From a virus: DNA of 45,113 nucleotides. Of the stretch, positions 1 to 7,344 are shown piece by piece; within the stretch, counting starts at the first letter, position 1; every line of letters starts with the position of its first letter. The DNA lies in the IMG/VR virus record IMGVR_UViG_3300046167_000689, positions 1 to 45,113 of that record. One strand, given 5' to 3'. A program made the position numbers and the translations under genes. The notes under the pieces are model-generated. The model had not been told where the DNA came from. It did no database searches and saw only the letters and a list, made by a program, of their open reading frames with translations.

Positions 1-404
1 GCATCCTCGATAGCTCTTGCTGGCACAATAGAGGGCAAATTGGCCCCAGTATTGCTGAAGAAATGATCGCAGAAGGGTGTCGATGGCGCCCAAGCGACAG
101 ATCAGCGGGTGCAAGGGTAGCTGGTAAGAACCGTTTCCATGAGTTGCTTAAAATAGACGAAGTAACGGAAAAACCCGGCATCATATTCTTTAACAACTGC
201 CGTCAGATTATCGCCGATTTACCTGTCATCCCATCAGACCCTAAAGGTGGCGACGACATCGATCAAAGATACACCTCAGATCATGCCTACGACAGCGTTC
301 GTTATGGGATAATGAGCCGACCTAAATCTTTCTCACCATTTGATTTCGGCACTGGCACTAACCAACACACCTACCGACCGGTAGACGCAGTTTTTGGATA
401 TTAG
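1..404 (+). CDS. terL: Terminase large subunit, C-terminal part (truncated by window start)
   Basis: The frame is open from base 3 to the stop at 402-404, so the true start lies outside the window. About 133 residues are visible. They begin ILDSSCWHNRGQIG and later contain a CRQIIADLPVIPSD stretch followed by an acidic segment and DHAYDSVRYG. This pattern is typical of the end of the nuclease domain of phage large terminases, the motor that cuts concatemeric DNA and pumps it into the prohead. Position directly upstream of the portal gene fits. The ATPase domain is not in the window. Confidence 0.85.
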   Translation, partial: ILDSSCWHNRGQIGPSIAEEMIAEGCRWRPSDRSAGARVAGKNRFHELLKIDEVTEKPGIIFFNNCRQIIADLPVIPSDPKGGDDIDQRYTSDHAYDSVRYGIMSRPKSFSPFDFGTGTNQHTYRPVDAVFGY

Positions 405-412
405 CACGAAAA

Positions 413-634
413 TTATTTGCGCTGGATTAACTGTTTGAGCTTCAGAACCGCCAAAGTTGTGCTTTTTGATCTTGCGAGTGGGAGGTTTTTCGAAACCGAC
501 GGCTTACTGGCTGGTTTATTGCCAAACCCATATTGGAAATCTTCATCAAAAACTTTGCGTTCATCGGGCGTCATTTGAGAAACGGATTTACCCGCAAATG
601 AGTTTCTTAACATTTGCTTTTCTTCTTCTGTCAT
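413..634 (-). CDS. Small hypothetical protein opposite to the virion genes
   Basis: Encodes 73 residues, hydrophilic and charged, beginning MTEEEKQMLRNSFAGKSVSQM and rich in Lys/Arg at the end. A GGGAG ribosome site lies 8 bases before the ATG. It points against its neighbours, in the gap between terminase and portal. No signal peptide or membrane segment is visible. I do not recognise the family. The overlapping plus-strand frame (457-681) reads as low-quality sequence and lacks a ribosome site, which favours the minus-strand reading. Function unknown. Confidence 0.55.
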   Translation of the reverse strand: MTEEEKQMLRNSFAGKSVSQMTPDERKVFDEDFQYGFGNKPASKPSVSKNLPLARSKSTTLAVLKLKQLIQRK

Positions 635-693
635 ATTCGGCGGCTCCCAGTGCGCCTACAGCCAATCACCTCCAACTATAAAAGTAAACATTC

Positions 694-2850
694 ATGGCTT
701 TAATGCAAAAACCCACTGACGTTGATCCTGAAAACATGACCGAGACTGCTACAGTTACGGCCTTGGAGGAGGATGGTGATGTTGAGCAGGAAAATACAGA
801 ATACTCAGGTATAGCAGCCTATGTTGAAGGTCAGTTCCGTCGTTCAAAAGATGATCGAATGGTGGACGAAGAGCGTTGGCTGATGTCCTACCGCAACTAT
901 CGTGGACTGTACGGCCCTGATGTCCAGTTTACTGACAGCGAAAAGTCTAAAACATTCGTAAAAATCACGAAAACTAAGGTTCTGGCCGCATATGCTCAGA
1001 TCGTGGATGTCTTATTTGCTGGATCAAAGTTTCCAATTGGAATTGAGCCTAGAAACTATCCAAACAATGTCGCTGATGCTGTACATTTCGATGCCAATGC
1101 TCTGACGACTGAAGTAGTCAAAGAAAAGACTGGTGTAGACTACCAAGTACCTCGCTCGATTGTCCGACCCGACGTAGCAAAAGACCTTGGAGTATATCAG
1201 GCCCGAGTTGAGCCGTTGGGCGACCAAATGGAGCAGGGCGCTGGGCGAACACCTACAGCAATAACATTTGAGCCTGCTAAAAAGGCCGCTCAGATGATGG
1301 AACGTAAGATGCATGACCAGCTTGAGGAAAGTCAGGCATCAAAGCACCTTCGTTCAATGGCATTTGAATGCTGTCTGTTTGGGACCGGTATTATCAAAGG
1401 TCCTTTTGCCTTTGACAAAGAATATCCCAGATGGAATGCGGAAGGCACTTATGACCCTCTGTATGAAACCATCCCAAAAGTAGAGTACGTTTCTATTTGG
1501 GATTTTTATCCTGATCCTGACGCACGAAATGTGGCGGAATCCGAGTTTACCATTCAACGCCATCGTTTAAATCGCACCCAAATGCGTGGTTTGAAGCGCC
1601 GGCCTCATTTCCGTGAGGAAAGTATAGAATTAGCCATCGAGTATGGCACGAATTATGTTCGTGAGTACTGGGAAGACAGTCTTGATGACAGTGGTCTCGT
1701 TGAAGGCGTCGATCGCTTTGAAGTGTTAGAATACTGGGGTGTTCTTGATACAGAGTTGGCTGAAGAAGCTAATATTGAAATGCCTGATAGTCTCGAAGAT
1801 CGTGATCAAATTCAGGTGAATGTTTGGGTTTGCAACGGTCAGATTTTACGACTGGTTTTGAACCCCTTTACGCCCACACGCATTCCTTATGCTTCCGTTC
1901 CCTATGAGCTAAACCCTTACAGCATGTTTGGCATTGGTGTTGCCGAGAACATGGAAGACACCCAGCTGCTGATGAATGGCTTCATGCGGATGGCGGTTGA
2001 TAACGGCGCACTGTCCGGCAATCTCCTGATTGAGATCGATGAAACCAACTTGGTGCCTGGGCAAGACTTATCGGTGTACCCCGGCAAAGTATTCCGCCGG
2101 CAGGCTGGCGCTCCTGGGCAAGCCATCTTTGGGACTAAGTTTCCAAACGTGTCGCAGGAACTTTTGATGATGTTCGATAAGGCTCGGCAGTTGTCAGACG
2201 AAAGCACTGGCATCCCTTCATACAGCCACGGCGTAGGTGGTGTGATGGGGGTAGGGCGGACTGCGTCAGGCATGTCGATGCTAATGGGCGCCGCAGCACA
2301 AAATATCAAAGCTGTAGTTCGCAATATCGACGATTATCTTCTGTCTCCTTTGGGCAAAGCACTCTTCGCATTCAATATGCAATTCAACTTCGATGAAGAG
2401 TTTGTGAAGGGTGACTTAGACGTCCGTGCCAGAGGCACTGAGAGCCTGATGCGCAATGAAATCCGTAGTCAGCGTTTGCTGCAATTTATGCAGATGTCTC
2501 AGAACCCAGCAATGGCGCCCTTTGTGAAGTATGATTACATCTTGCGTGAGATCGCAGCCTCAATGGATTTGGATGAGGACAAAATCTTAAACGACCCAAG
2601 AGAAGCCGCAATTCAGGCTAAGATGATGGCTGAAATTCAGGCTATGATGCCTCAGCCACCACAAGGCGTTCCTGCACCTCAGGGAGGCGCCTCAGGCGTC
2701 CAAGACCCCACTGGAACTGGCGCTGGTAACACTGGACCGGGTAATGCCCCAGAACCGGGCGCACCGGGCTTCACAGGGGCTGGTGGCGGTGACAATGGTG
2801 GCCAGCAACCTGTGCCTCCAAATGCAGCACCGCAAGGCCCCGTACAGTAA
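694..2850 (+). CDS. Portal (head-tail connector) protein
   Basis: Encodes 718 residues, the usual size for podovirus portals. The portal is the dodecameric ring at the capsid vertex through which DNA passes and to which the tail attaches. Visible support: an N-terminal segment with ERWLMSYRNYRGLYG and KITKTKVLAAYAQIVDVLF, typical of portals, a long alpha/beta middle, and a region near residues 440-560 with GIGVAENMEDTQLLMN and a repeated Met/Gly stretch. The last ~80 residues are Pro/Gly/Gln-rich and probably disordered. Position between terminase and scaffold/capsid agrees. No strong ribosome site precedes the ATG. The stop overlaps the next start (TAATG). Confidence 0.9.
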   Translation: MALMQKPTDVDPENMTETATVTALEEDGDVEQENTEYSGIAAYVEGQFRRSKDDRMVDEERWLMSYRNYRGLYGPDVQFTDSEKSKTFVKITKTKVLAAYAQIVDVLFAGSKFPIGIEPRNYPNNVADAVHFDANALTTEVVKEKTGVDYQVPRSIVRPDVAKDLGVYQARVEPLGDQMEQGAGRTPTAITFEPAKKAAQMMERKMHDQLEESQASKHLRSMAFECCLFGTGIIKGPFAFDKEYPRWNAEGTYDPLYETIPKVEYVSIWDFYPDPDARNVAESEFTIQRHRLNRTQMRGLKRRPHFREESIELAIEYGTNYVREYWEDSLDDSGLVEGVDRFEVLEYWGVLDTELAEEANIEMPDSLEDRDQIQVNVWVCNGQILRLVLNPFTPTRIPYASVPYELNPYSMFGIGVAENMEDTQLLMNGFMRMAVDNGALSGNLLIEIDETNLVPGQDLSVYPGKVFRRQAGAPGQAIFGTKFPNVSQELLMMFDKARQLSDESTGIPSYSHGVGGVMGVGRTASGMSMLMGAAAQNIKAVVRNIDDYLLSPLGKALFAFNMQFNFDEEFVKGDLDVRARGTESLMRNEIRSQRLLQFMQMSQNPAMAPFVKYDYILREIAASMDLDEDKILNDPREAAIQAKMMAEIQAMMPQPPQGVPAPQGGASGVQDPTGTGAGNTGPGNAPEPGAPGFTGAGGGDNGGQQPVPPNAAPQGPVQ

Positions 2851-3020
2851 TGTGGGTGCTGGTGTTTTTTCAGCTAGTCAACAACAACGTGACTCACTAC
2901 CAATTAGGTCAATTTCTTAATCAAAAAGAGTGTTTAGAGCATAAAGCTGAAGCAACAGTTTTGGTAACCACCAGCAATATTGCTCTTTATTGTTTCGAGG
3001 TGGATGACGGACAGGGTTAA
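2850..3020 (+). CDS. Small protein coupled to the portal gene
   Basis: Encodes 56 residues, beginning MWVLVFFQLVNNNVTHYQLG and containing a CLEHKAEA segment and a second Cys in ALYCFEVDD. It starts on the last base of the portal stop (TAATG), so translation is probably coupled to portal. The N-terminal hydrophobic strand followed by polar turns reads like a small beta protein, not a membrane anchor. Small proteins of this form are familiar next to phage structural genes, but I cannot assign a function. The two Cys may form a disulfide. Confidence 0.7.
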   Translation: MWVLVFFQLVNNNVTHYQLGQFLNQKECLEHKAEATVLVTTSNIALYCFEVDDGQG

Positions 3021-3060
3021 ATTTTCTTCTGCCTAATTTTAGGAAGCTGGTCTAGTCAGT

Positions 3061-3333
3061 TTACTTTTCATATTCACCTGAAATGCCTGTTTGGTCTGAG
3101 CAAATTTGATCAAGGATGTTGATACGGCAAACAATGTATCTGCGATCTAGCAGCATTGTAAGTAAGTGGCCCGCACCGACGCCTGATTGTTCCACATTAG
3201 ATAAGATCAAACCTTCCTCATGAGCCTGCACGATAAGCTCTATCGCTTCTTCTCCCTTAAAAACGTCTCCAGCAGCGACATGGCTTCCCCAAAGAACTGC
3301 GACTGATGCGAGTAACGCTGCTAATTTTTTCAT
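3061..3333 (-). CDS. Small secreted protein, minus strand within the virion block
   Basis: Encodes 90 residues with a clear signal peptide: MKKLAALLASVAVLWGSHVAAG, with cleavage likely after the AA of HVAA. The mature part is about 70 residues with two Cys near the end (VCRINILDQIC) that could form a disulfide in the periplasm. I chose the ATG at 3333 because it gives the signal peptide and has GAGGG five bases upstream. A longer frame starting at 3474 would bury the signal peptide and overlap the divergent gene. Its start lies only 9 bases from the divergent plus-strand start at 3343. Function unknown; a periplasmic role during infection or lysogeny is inferred. Confidence 0.65.
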   Translation of the reverse strand: MKKLAALLASVAVLWGSHVAAGDVFKGEEAIELIVQAHEEGLILSNVEQSGVGAGHLLTMLLDRRYIVCRINILDQICSDQTGISGEYEK

Positions 3334-3342
3334 AAGGCCCTC

Positions 3343-3558
3343 ATGGATCAACAATTTTACAGAACACTTTTGCTGCTGGTTAACGACAAGAAAATTATGG
3401 GCGACATCCAAAGCTATGTAAATGCGAGGATAGATATTTTGAGAGATCATCTCGAAACCTCGTCCGACCCTCAAAGAATTTCAAAAATTCAGGGCGCAAT
3501 TGGTGAAATGCGTAGGTTCCAAACTCTCCGTGACGAAGTGATCGAAGGATCAAAATAA
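3343..3558 (+). CDS. Small hypothetical protein in virion operon
   Basis: Encodes 71 residues, largely helical and charged: MDQQFYRTLLLLVNDKKIMG then NARIDILRDHLETSSDPQRI and a C-terminal helix. A weak AAGG lies before the ATG. The stop overlaps the next start by one base (TAATG), placing it in the same coupled series as its downstream neighbour. No known domain is recognised. Position between portal and scaffold suggests a head-assembly or accessory role, which is inference only. Confidence 0.65.
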   Translation: MDQQFYRTLLLLVNDKKIMGDIQSYVNARIDILRDHLETSSDPQRISKIQGAIGEMRRFQTLRDEVIEGSK

Positions 3559-4217
3559 TGCTCACACTGGCTCAATCCCGCAAGGGCATCAACACCGCAG
3601 AAGGCTTGAAAATGGCTAAAAAGAAATTCCAATTAGACGAAAAAGCTGCCGACAAAGATGGCGATGGCAAACTCTCTAAATACGAAGAAACTGTTGGCAA
3701 AGCTGTTCAAGAGGCCATCGAAAAAGAAGAGTTGGTCGAGATGAGCCATGGTGGGATGCCATGCGGTTTGATGAGTGAAGATGCTCCTTTGGGTGTGACT
3801 GATAATGAGGTGGCTGACGATATTCCGGCGCTGATCTCCGAAAACGAATACGTCTTAAACGCTCAAACCGTGAAGTGGCATGGGCTTAAACATATCATGC
3901 AAATGCAGGAGGAGGCCGAGGCTGGTCTCATGAGCATGTATGGCATGGGATTGCTGGTAGAGGTGGACGGTGAAACGCAAGAAGAACCCGATGGCGAAGG
4001 CGTTGAGGACGCCCAAGTATCGGATGCGGGTTATTCCGAACAAGAAGCGGAAGACTACATTGAAACACCCGAAGGCAACGAAATTGAATTGGCTTCAGTA
4101 GAGACAATCTACGAAGAGCCTGACGTCGATGAAACCGAAGAATATCAGAATAATTCTTACGGAAAAATGACGTCCTACAGCATGATGAAAACGCCAAAGG
4201 TTAGTTTCATCGTGTGA
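3558..4217 (+). CDS. EF-hand-containing structural/accessory protein
   Basis: Encodes 219 residues. Residues 32-43 (DKDGDGKLSKYE) form a complete 12-residue EF-hand loop with acidic or polar residues at positions 1, 3, 5, 9 and 12 and Gly at 6, so calcium binding is likely. Residues ~78-120 hold ADDIPALISENEYVLNAQTV, a segment type seen in a small protein next to portal genes in many phages. The C-terminal half is very acidic. The start at 3558 overlaps the preceding stop and has GAAGG nearby; a second Met at residue 19 (MAKKKFQ) with its own GAAGG is an alternative. A virion or head-assembly role is inferred from position. Confidence 0.75.
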   Translation: MLTLAQSRKGINTAEGLKMAKKKFQLDEKAADKDGDGKLSKYEETVGKAVQEAIEKEELVEMSHGGMPCGLMSEDAPLGVTDNEVADDIPALISENEYVLNAQTVKWHGLKHIMQMQEEAEAGLMSMYGMGLLVEVDGETQEEPDGEGVEDAQVSDAGYSEQEAEDYIETPEGNEIELASVETIYEEPDVDETEEYQNNSYGKMTSYSMMKTPKVSFIV

Positions 4218-4259
4218 ACTAATGGGCCACCCGCAAAGCGGCCCCCAAAGGAAAATCAA

Positions 4260-5030
4260 ATGGCAAAATATAGACGTCTCGAAGAGGCAGAGGATAATCT
4301 GTCTTACGCAGAAGAGATTCAAGCAGAGCAATCTGCATCAATGACTTCAGATGTAGATGAAGCATCTTTCAAAAAGCGATACGGCGATTTACGTCGGCAT
4401 AGCCAGCAACTGATGCAGCAAAAAGATCAAGAAATTGCTAACGTCAAGAAACAGTTGGACGCTGCTGCTAAGGGTCAGATCAGGTTCCCGAAGACTGACG
4501 ATGAAATAGACCAGTGGTCCCGTAAATATCCTGATGTGGCAAAGATCGTGGATACAATTGCTCGAAAGAGAGCGAATGAAGCCTTGGAAGAGGGTGAGAA
4601 GCGGCTAGAGGGCCTGAAACAGCTTGAAAGCAAGCTCACTCGCAAGGAAGCTGAACAGCAACTGATGAAGGCTCACCCTGACTTTAGTGACATACGGCAA
4701 GACCCCGCATTTCATGAGTGGGTGGCCTTACAGCCCAGCAACATCCAAGACAGTCTGTATAAAAATAACACAGATGCTCGTGCTGCTTCCCGAGCGATCG
4801 ACTTGTACAAGTCAGATACCGGTAAGCGCAAAACCACTAACAAAAACTCAGCGGCTCAAGCCGTCGGGCGAACAAGTTCTTCAGCACCAACAGCGCAAGG
4901 CAAAATGCAGTTTTCTGAAAGCCAAGTAGCCCAAATGAGTGATAAAGAATTTGAGAAATATGAAGAGGCGATTAATGCAGCAATGGCTGCTCGCACCTTC
5001 GACTATGATTTATCTGGCGGCGCTAGATAA
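4260..5030 (+). CDS. Capsid scaffolding protein
   Basis: Encodes 256 residues, almost entirely polar and helical, rich in Glu, Lys, Gln and Ala. Residues 38-75 and 100-140 look like coiled coils (MQQKDQEIANVKKQLD; EGEKRLEGLKQLESKL). A good AAGGA precedes the ATG. Scaffolds are poorly conserved in sequence, so the call rests on composition, predicted coiled coils and position directly before the major capsid gene, the standard order in podoviruses. It would act inside the prohead as a template and then leave. A short hairpin (GGGCC/GGCCC) lies between it and the previous gene. Confidence 0.8.
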   Translation: MAKYRRLEEAEDNLSYAEEIQAEQSASMTSDVDEASFKKRYGDLRRHSQQLMQQKDQEIANVKKQLDAAAKGQIRFPKTDDEIDQWSRKYPDVAKIVDTIARKRANEALEEGEKRLEGLKQLESKLTRKEAEQQLMKAHPDFSDIRQDPAFHEWVALQPSNIQDSLYKNNTDARAASRAIDLYKSDTGKRKTTNKNSAAQAVGRTSSSAPTAQGKMQFSESQVAQMSDKEFEKYEEAINAAMAARTFDYDLSGGAR

Positions 5031-5255
5031 TCACCGATCGATAGTATTTAAATCGATCTCCCTTCAATTGCAGGACCGCCTGTTAGCCCACTCCTGCAAT
5101 TGTTATTTTCAGAAGATTTAAGACGTTAGTCCACCAGTCGGAACTGGCCTTTCGCTATTTTGCGTCACCACCCAGACCAACCGTACTGCCACTTCCTTGT
5201 CCCTTCTGTGCTGACCGGACGCCTTTGCGTCCTGCCATTCACAAGGAGTTTAGAA
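5031..5255 (+). promoter_or_regulatory. Hairpin-rich leader upstream of the capsid gene
   Basis: This 225-base gap has no gene but three perfect or near-perfect hairpins. The largest has 11-bp arms at 5065-5075 and 5092-5102 and is followed by TTATTTTC, so it may act as a partial terminator after the scaffold gene. The second is CCAGT/ACTGG around 5130-5143. The third is GGACGC/GCGTCC at 5218-5233, just before the AAGGAG at 5243-5248. Stacked hairpins here could stabilise or attenuate capsid mRNA. No convincing sigma-70 promoter is visible. Confidence 0.5.
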
Positions 5256-6597
5256 ATGGCATTTCAAAAAGCAGGAGGTTATTCCAACCTCCCAAATGGA
5301 AACTTTTCCAGCGTAATCTACTCAAAGAAAACGCAAAACGCATTTCGTAAAGCAACAGTTGTTGGCGACATTTCCAACTCGGATTATTTCGGCGAAATCG
5401 CCTCCCAAGGTGATACAGTAAAAATCATTAAGGAACCTGAGATTTCTGTCTCAGCTTACGCACGAGGAACTACGGTTTCGGCGCAAGACCTCAATGATGC
5501 GGACTTCTCATTAGTTGTTGATAAAGCTAACTATTTTGCCTTCAAAATGGATGATGTGGAAGAAGCTCACGCTTAATTTTTGGGCGCTTCAAGGAGTAAT
5601 CCTTGTCGAAAAATTAGTTGAATTGTCTGGGACACCCTACTGCGTAATGGCAAGGGCAATCAGCAGCGAAGCCTTGAAAGAGGAACGTCCAACGACCATC
5701 CCGAAAGGGAGTAGAGCCAAGCGGCTCGAAGCGGCTAACCCCTAACAAGTTAGGGTGATGATATGGTCTTCTCTGCATAGTAATATGCAGCAGTTCATAA
5801 GAGAACGGGTAGGTGATTAGCGCAACCTATCGAAAACATGGCATGTAAACTTTATGCAGCTTGCAACTGATCGTGCTGCCTACCGGCTTGCAGATCAGTA
5901 TGACCAAGAAGTTCTTGGTTATTTGTCTGGCTACAAGCAATCGGCACTTCACGGAGCGGCCAACACAGTCAACGACCAAGTTAATGGTACAAAGGCTGAC
6001 ACGACCGCTGGTAGTGACGAACTCTTGGCTTCGATGAAGCTGAAAAAAGGTGACTTTGGCAACATCACAACAACATCTGCTGGGGAACATTCGATCCCAG
6101 TAGCTGCTCGTTTGCCAGGTGCAACTGCACTTCCAACTGCTTACGCCTCACCAGCAATGGTCGTCGCTCGCATGGCTCGTTTACTCGACCAACGTCAGGT
6201 TGATACCACAGGTCGCTGGTTGGTAGTTGATCCAGTGTTCATGGAAATTCTGCGTGATGAAGACTCCCGTCTTTTCAACTCAGACTTCGGTGAATCTGGT
6301 GGCCTTCGTAATGGTCTGGTTCTGAAGAATTTCCACGGCTTCCGTGTTTATACGTCTTCAAACCTTCCAGCTGTTGGTACCGGCGCTGGAACCACAGGCA
6401 CAGCTAACCAAAACGCAAACTTTGGTGTGATCGTAGCTGGCCATGACAGCGCAGTCGCAACTGCTGAACAGATCAACAAAACGGAAACTTACCGTGATCC
6501 AGACAGCTTTGCTGACATCGTTCGTGGCATGCACTTGTACGGCAGGAAGATTCTGAGACCAGAGGGTCTCGTAACTGCCAAATATAACGCAGCTTAA
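5256..6597 (+). CDS. Major capsid protein, gene split by a group I intron
   Basis: The coding sequence joins exon 1 (5256-5573, 106 codons) to exon 2 (5842-6597), giving 357 residues after splicing. Exon 1 begins MAFQKAGGYSNLPNGNFSSV with AAGGAG upstream. The spliced junction reads ...DDVEEAHA|HVNFMQLATD, a smooth continuation. Unspliced, translation would stop after residue 107 and lose most of the shell domain. Size, position after scaffold and content (SVSAYARGTTVSAQDLND; VDPVFMEILRDEDSRLFN; a C-terminal RKILRPEGL) fit HK97-fold capsid proteins of HMO-2011-type phages. A hairpin with GGGGC/GCCCC arms follows the stop at about 6608-6631. Confidence 0.88.
5574..5841 (+). ncRNA. Group I self-splicing intron in the capsid gene
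   Basis: The intron is 268 nt and carries no endonuclease gene. Exon 1 ends in T (...CACGCT) and the intron ends in G, as group I introns require. P1: exon CGCT pairs with GGCG at 5583-5586, including the U-G wobble. P2: CAAGGA/TCCTTG at 5590-5605 with a GTAA loop. P7: GACCAT at 5694-5699 pairs exactly with ATGGTC at 5763-5768. Between them lie hairpins TCCC-GAAA-GGGA (5699-5710), GAGCC/GGCTC (5714-5727) and a P8-like stem (5739-5756). P9: CTGCATA/TATGCAG (5773-5790) with a GTAA loop. Layout and wording closely resemble the T4 td-type (IA2) introns, compared from memory. Confidence 0.92.
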
Positions 6598-6654
6598 ACA
6601 ACCTTTTGGGGCTGGCTTGGTGGTCGGCCCCATACCTCCAACTGAAGGTTAGCC

Positions 6655-7344
6655 ATGCCCAGCACTTACATTAGTTTATGCAATCAGGTCCTACGCCGTC
6701 TCAATGAGGTTGAGATCGCAGAAGCCGACTTTCTTTCGACCACAGGTATCCAATCTCTGGTCAAAGATGCAGTGAAAGCTGCAGTTGCTAAGATCAATCA
6801 AGCTGAGTTTGAGTGGCCTTTTAATGCCGCAGAGCATACCGAAACCTTAGTAGCTGGGCAGGAAGAATATACTTGGCCGGAGTACTTCAAGGTAGCGGAC
6901 TGGAACACGTTCCAAATCCAAGAAGACAGTAGTTTGAGTGCTACATTCACAACCCTCAAATTCATTGAGCGTGATGAATGGTATCGCAGCTTCCGTGATC
7001 GAGATGCGGCTTCTGGTGCGACGGGAATTTCTGCTCCAGTCAATGTCTTTGCAGGTCACGGAAATGGGTTCGGTGTTAGCCCTTCACCGGATAAAGCCTA
7101 CACCCTCAAGTTTCGATATTTTTTGAATTATTCAGATTTAAGTAATGCGGACCATGTGACCCGTATTCCTACAAGCTATGACACCGTTCTGATCGATGGT
7201 GCGACTTACTATTTATATATTTTTAAAGACAACATGGAAGCAGCACAGGCGTCTTATGCAGCCTTTGAGAAAGGCATCAAAGACCTGCAATCGTTGTATA
7301 TCAACACTTATCAGTCACTCCGAGATACCCGGATTAAATATTAA
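6655..7344 (+). CDS. Head-tail adaptor / tail tubular A-like protein
   Basis: Encodes 229 residues beginning MPSTYISLCNQVLRRLNEVE, with a helical N-terminus, a Trp/Tyr-rich middle (AGQEEYTWPEYFKVADWNTF) and a C-terminal helical stretch (DNMEAAQASYAAFEKGIKD). This is the form of gp11-like tail tubular A/adaptor proteins, which bind the portal ring. GAAGG lies before the ATG. It is directly after the capsid gene and overlaps the next start by one base, the usual adaptor-then-nozzle order. The family is inferred from form and order. Confidence 0.7.
   Translation: MPSTYISLCNQVLRRLNEVEIAEADFLSTTGIQSLVKDAVKAAVAKINQAEFEWPFNAAEHTETLVAGQEEYTWPEYFKVADWNTFQIQEDSSLSATFTTLKFIERDEWYRSFRDRDAASGATGISAPVNVFAGHGNGFGVSPSPDKAYTLKFRYFLNYSDLSNADHVTRIPTSYDTVLIDGATYYLYIFKDNMEAAQASYAAFEKGIKDLQSLYINTYQSLRDTRIKY

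Noticed and set aside
457-681. Plus-strand frame opposite the 73-residue gene
   Set aside because: Composition unlike a protein, no ribosome site, and overlaps a better minus-strand frame.
5515-5745. A 76-codon frame across the capsid intron as a homing endonuclease
   Set aside because: It has no LAGLIDADG, HNH or GIY-YIG motif, lacks a ribosome site and mostly overlaps exon 1 in another frame.
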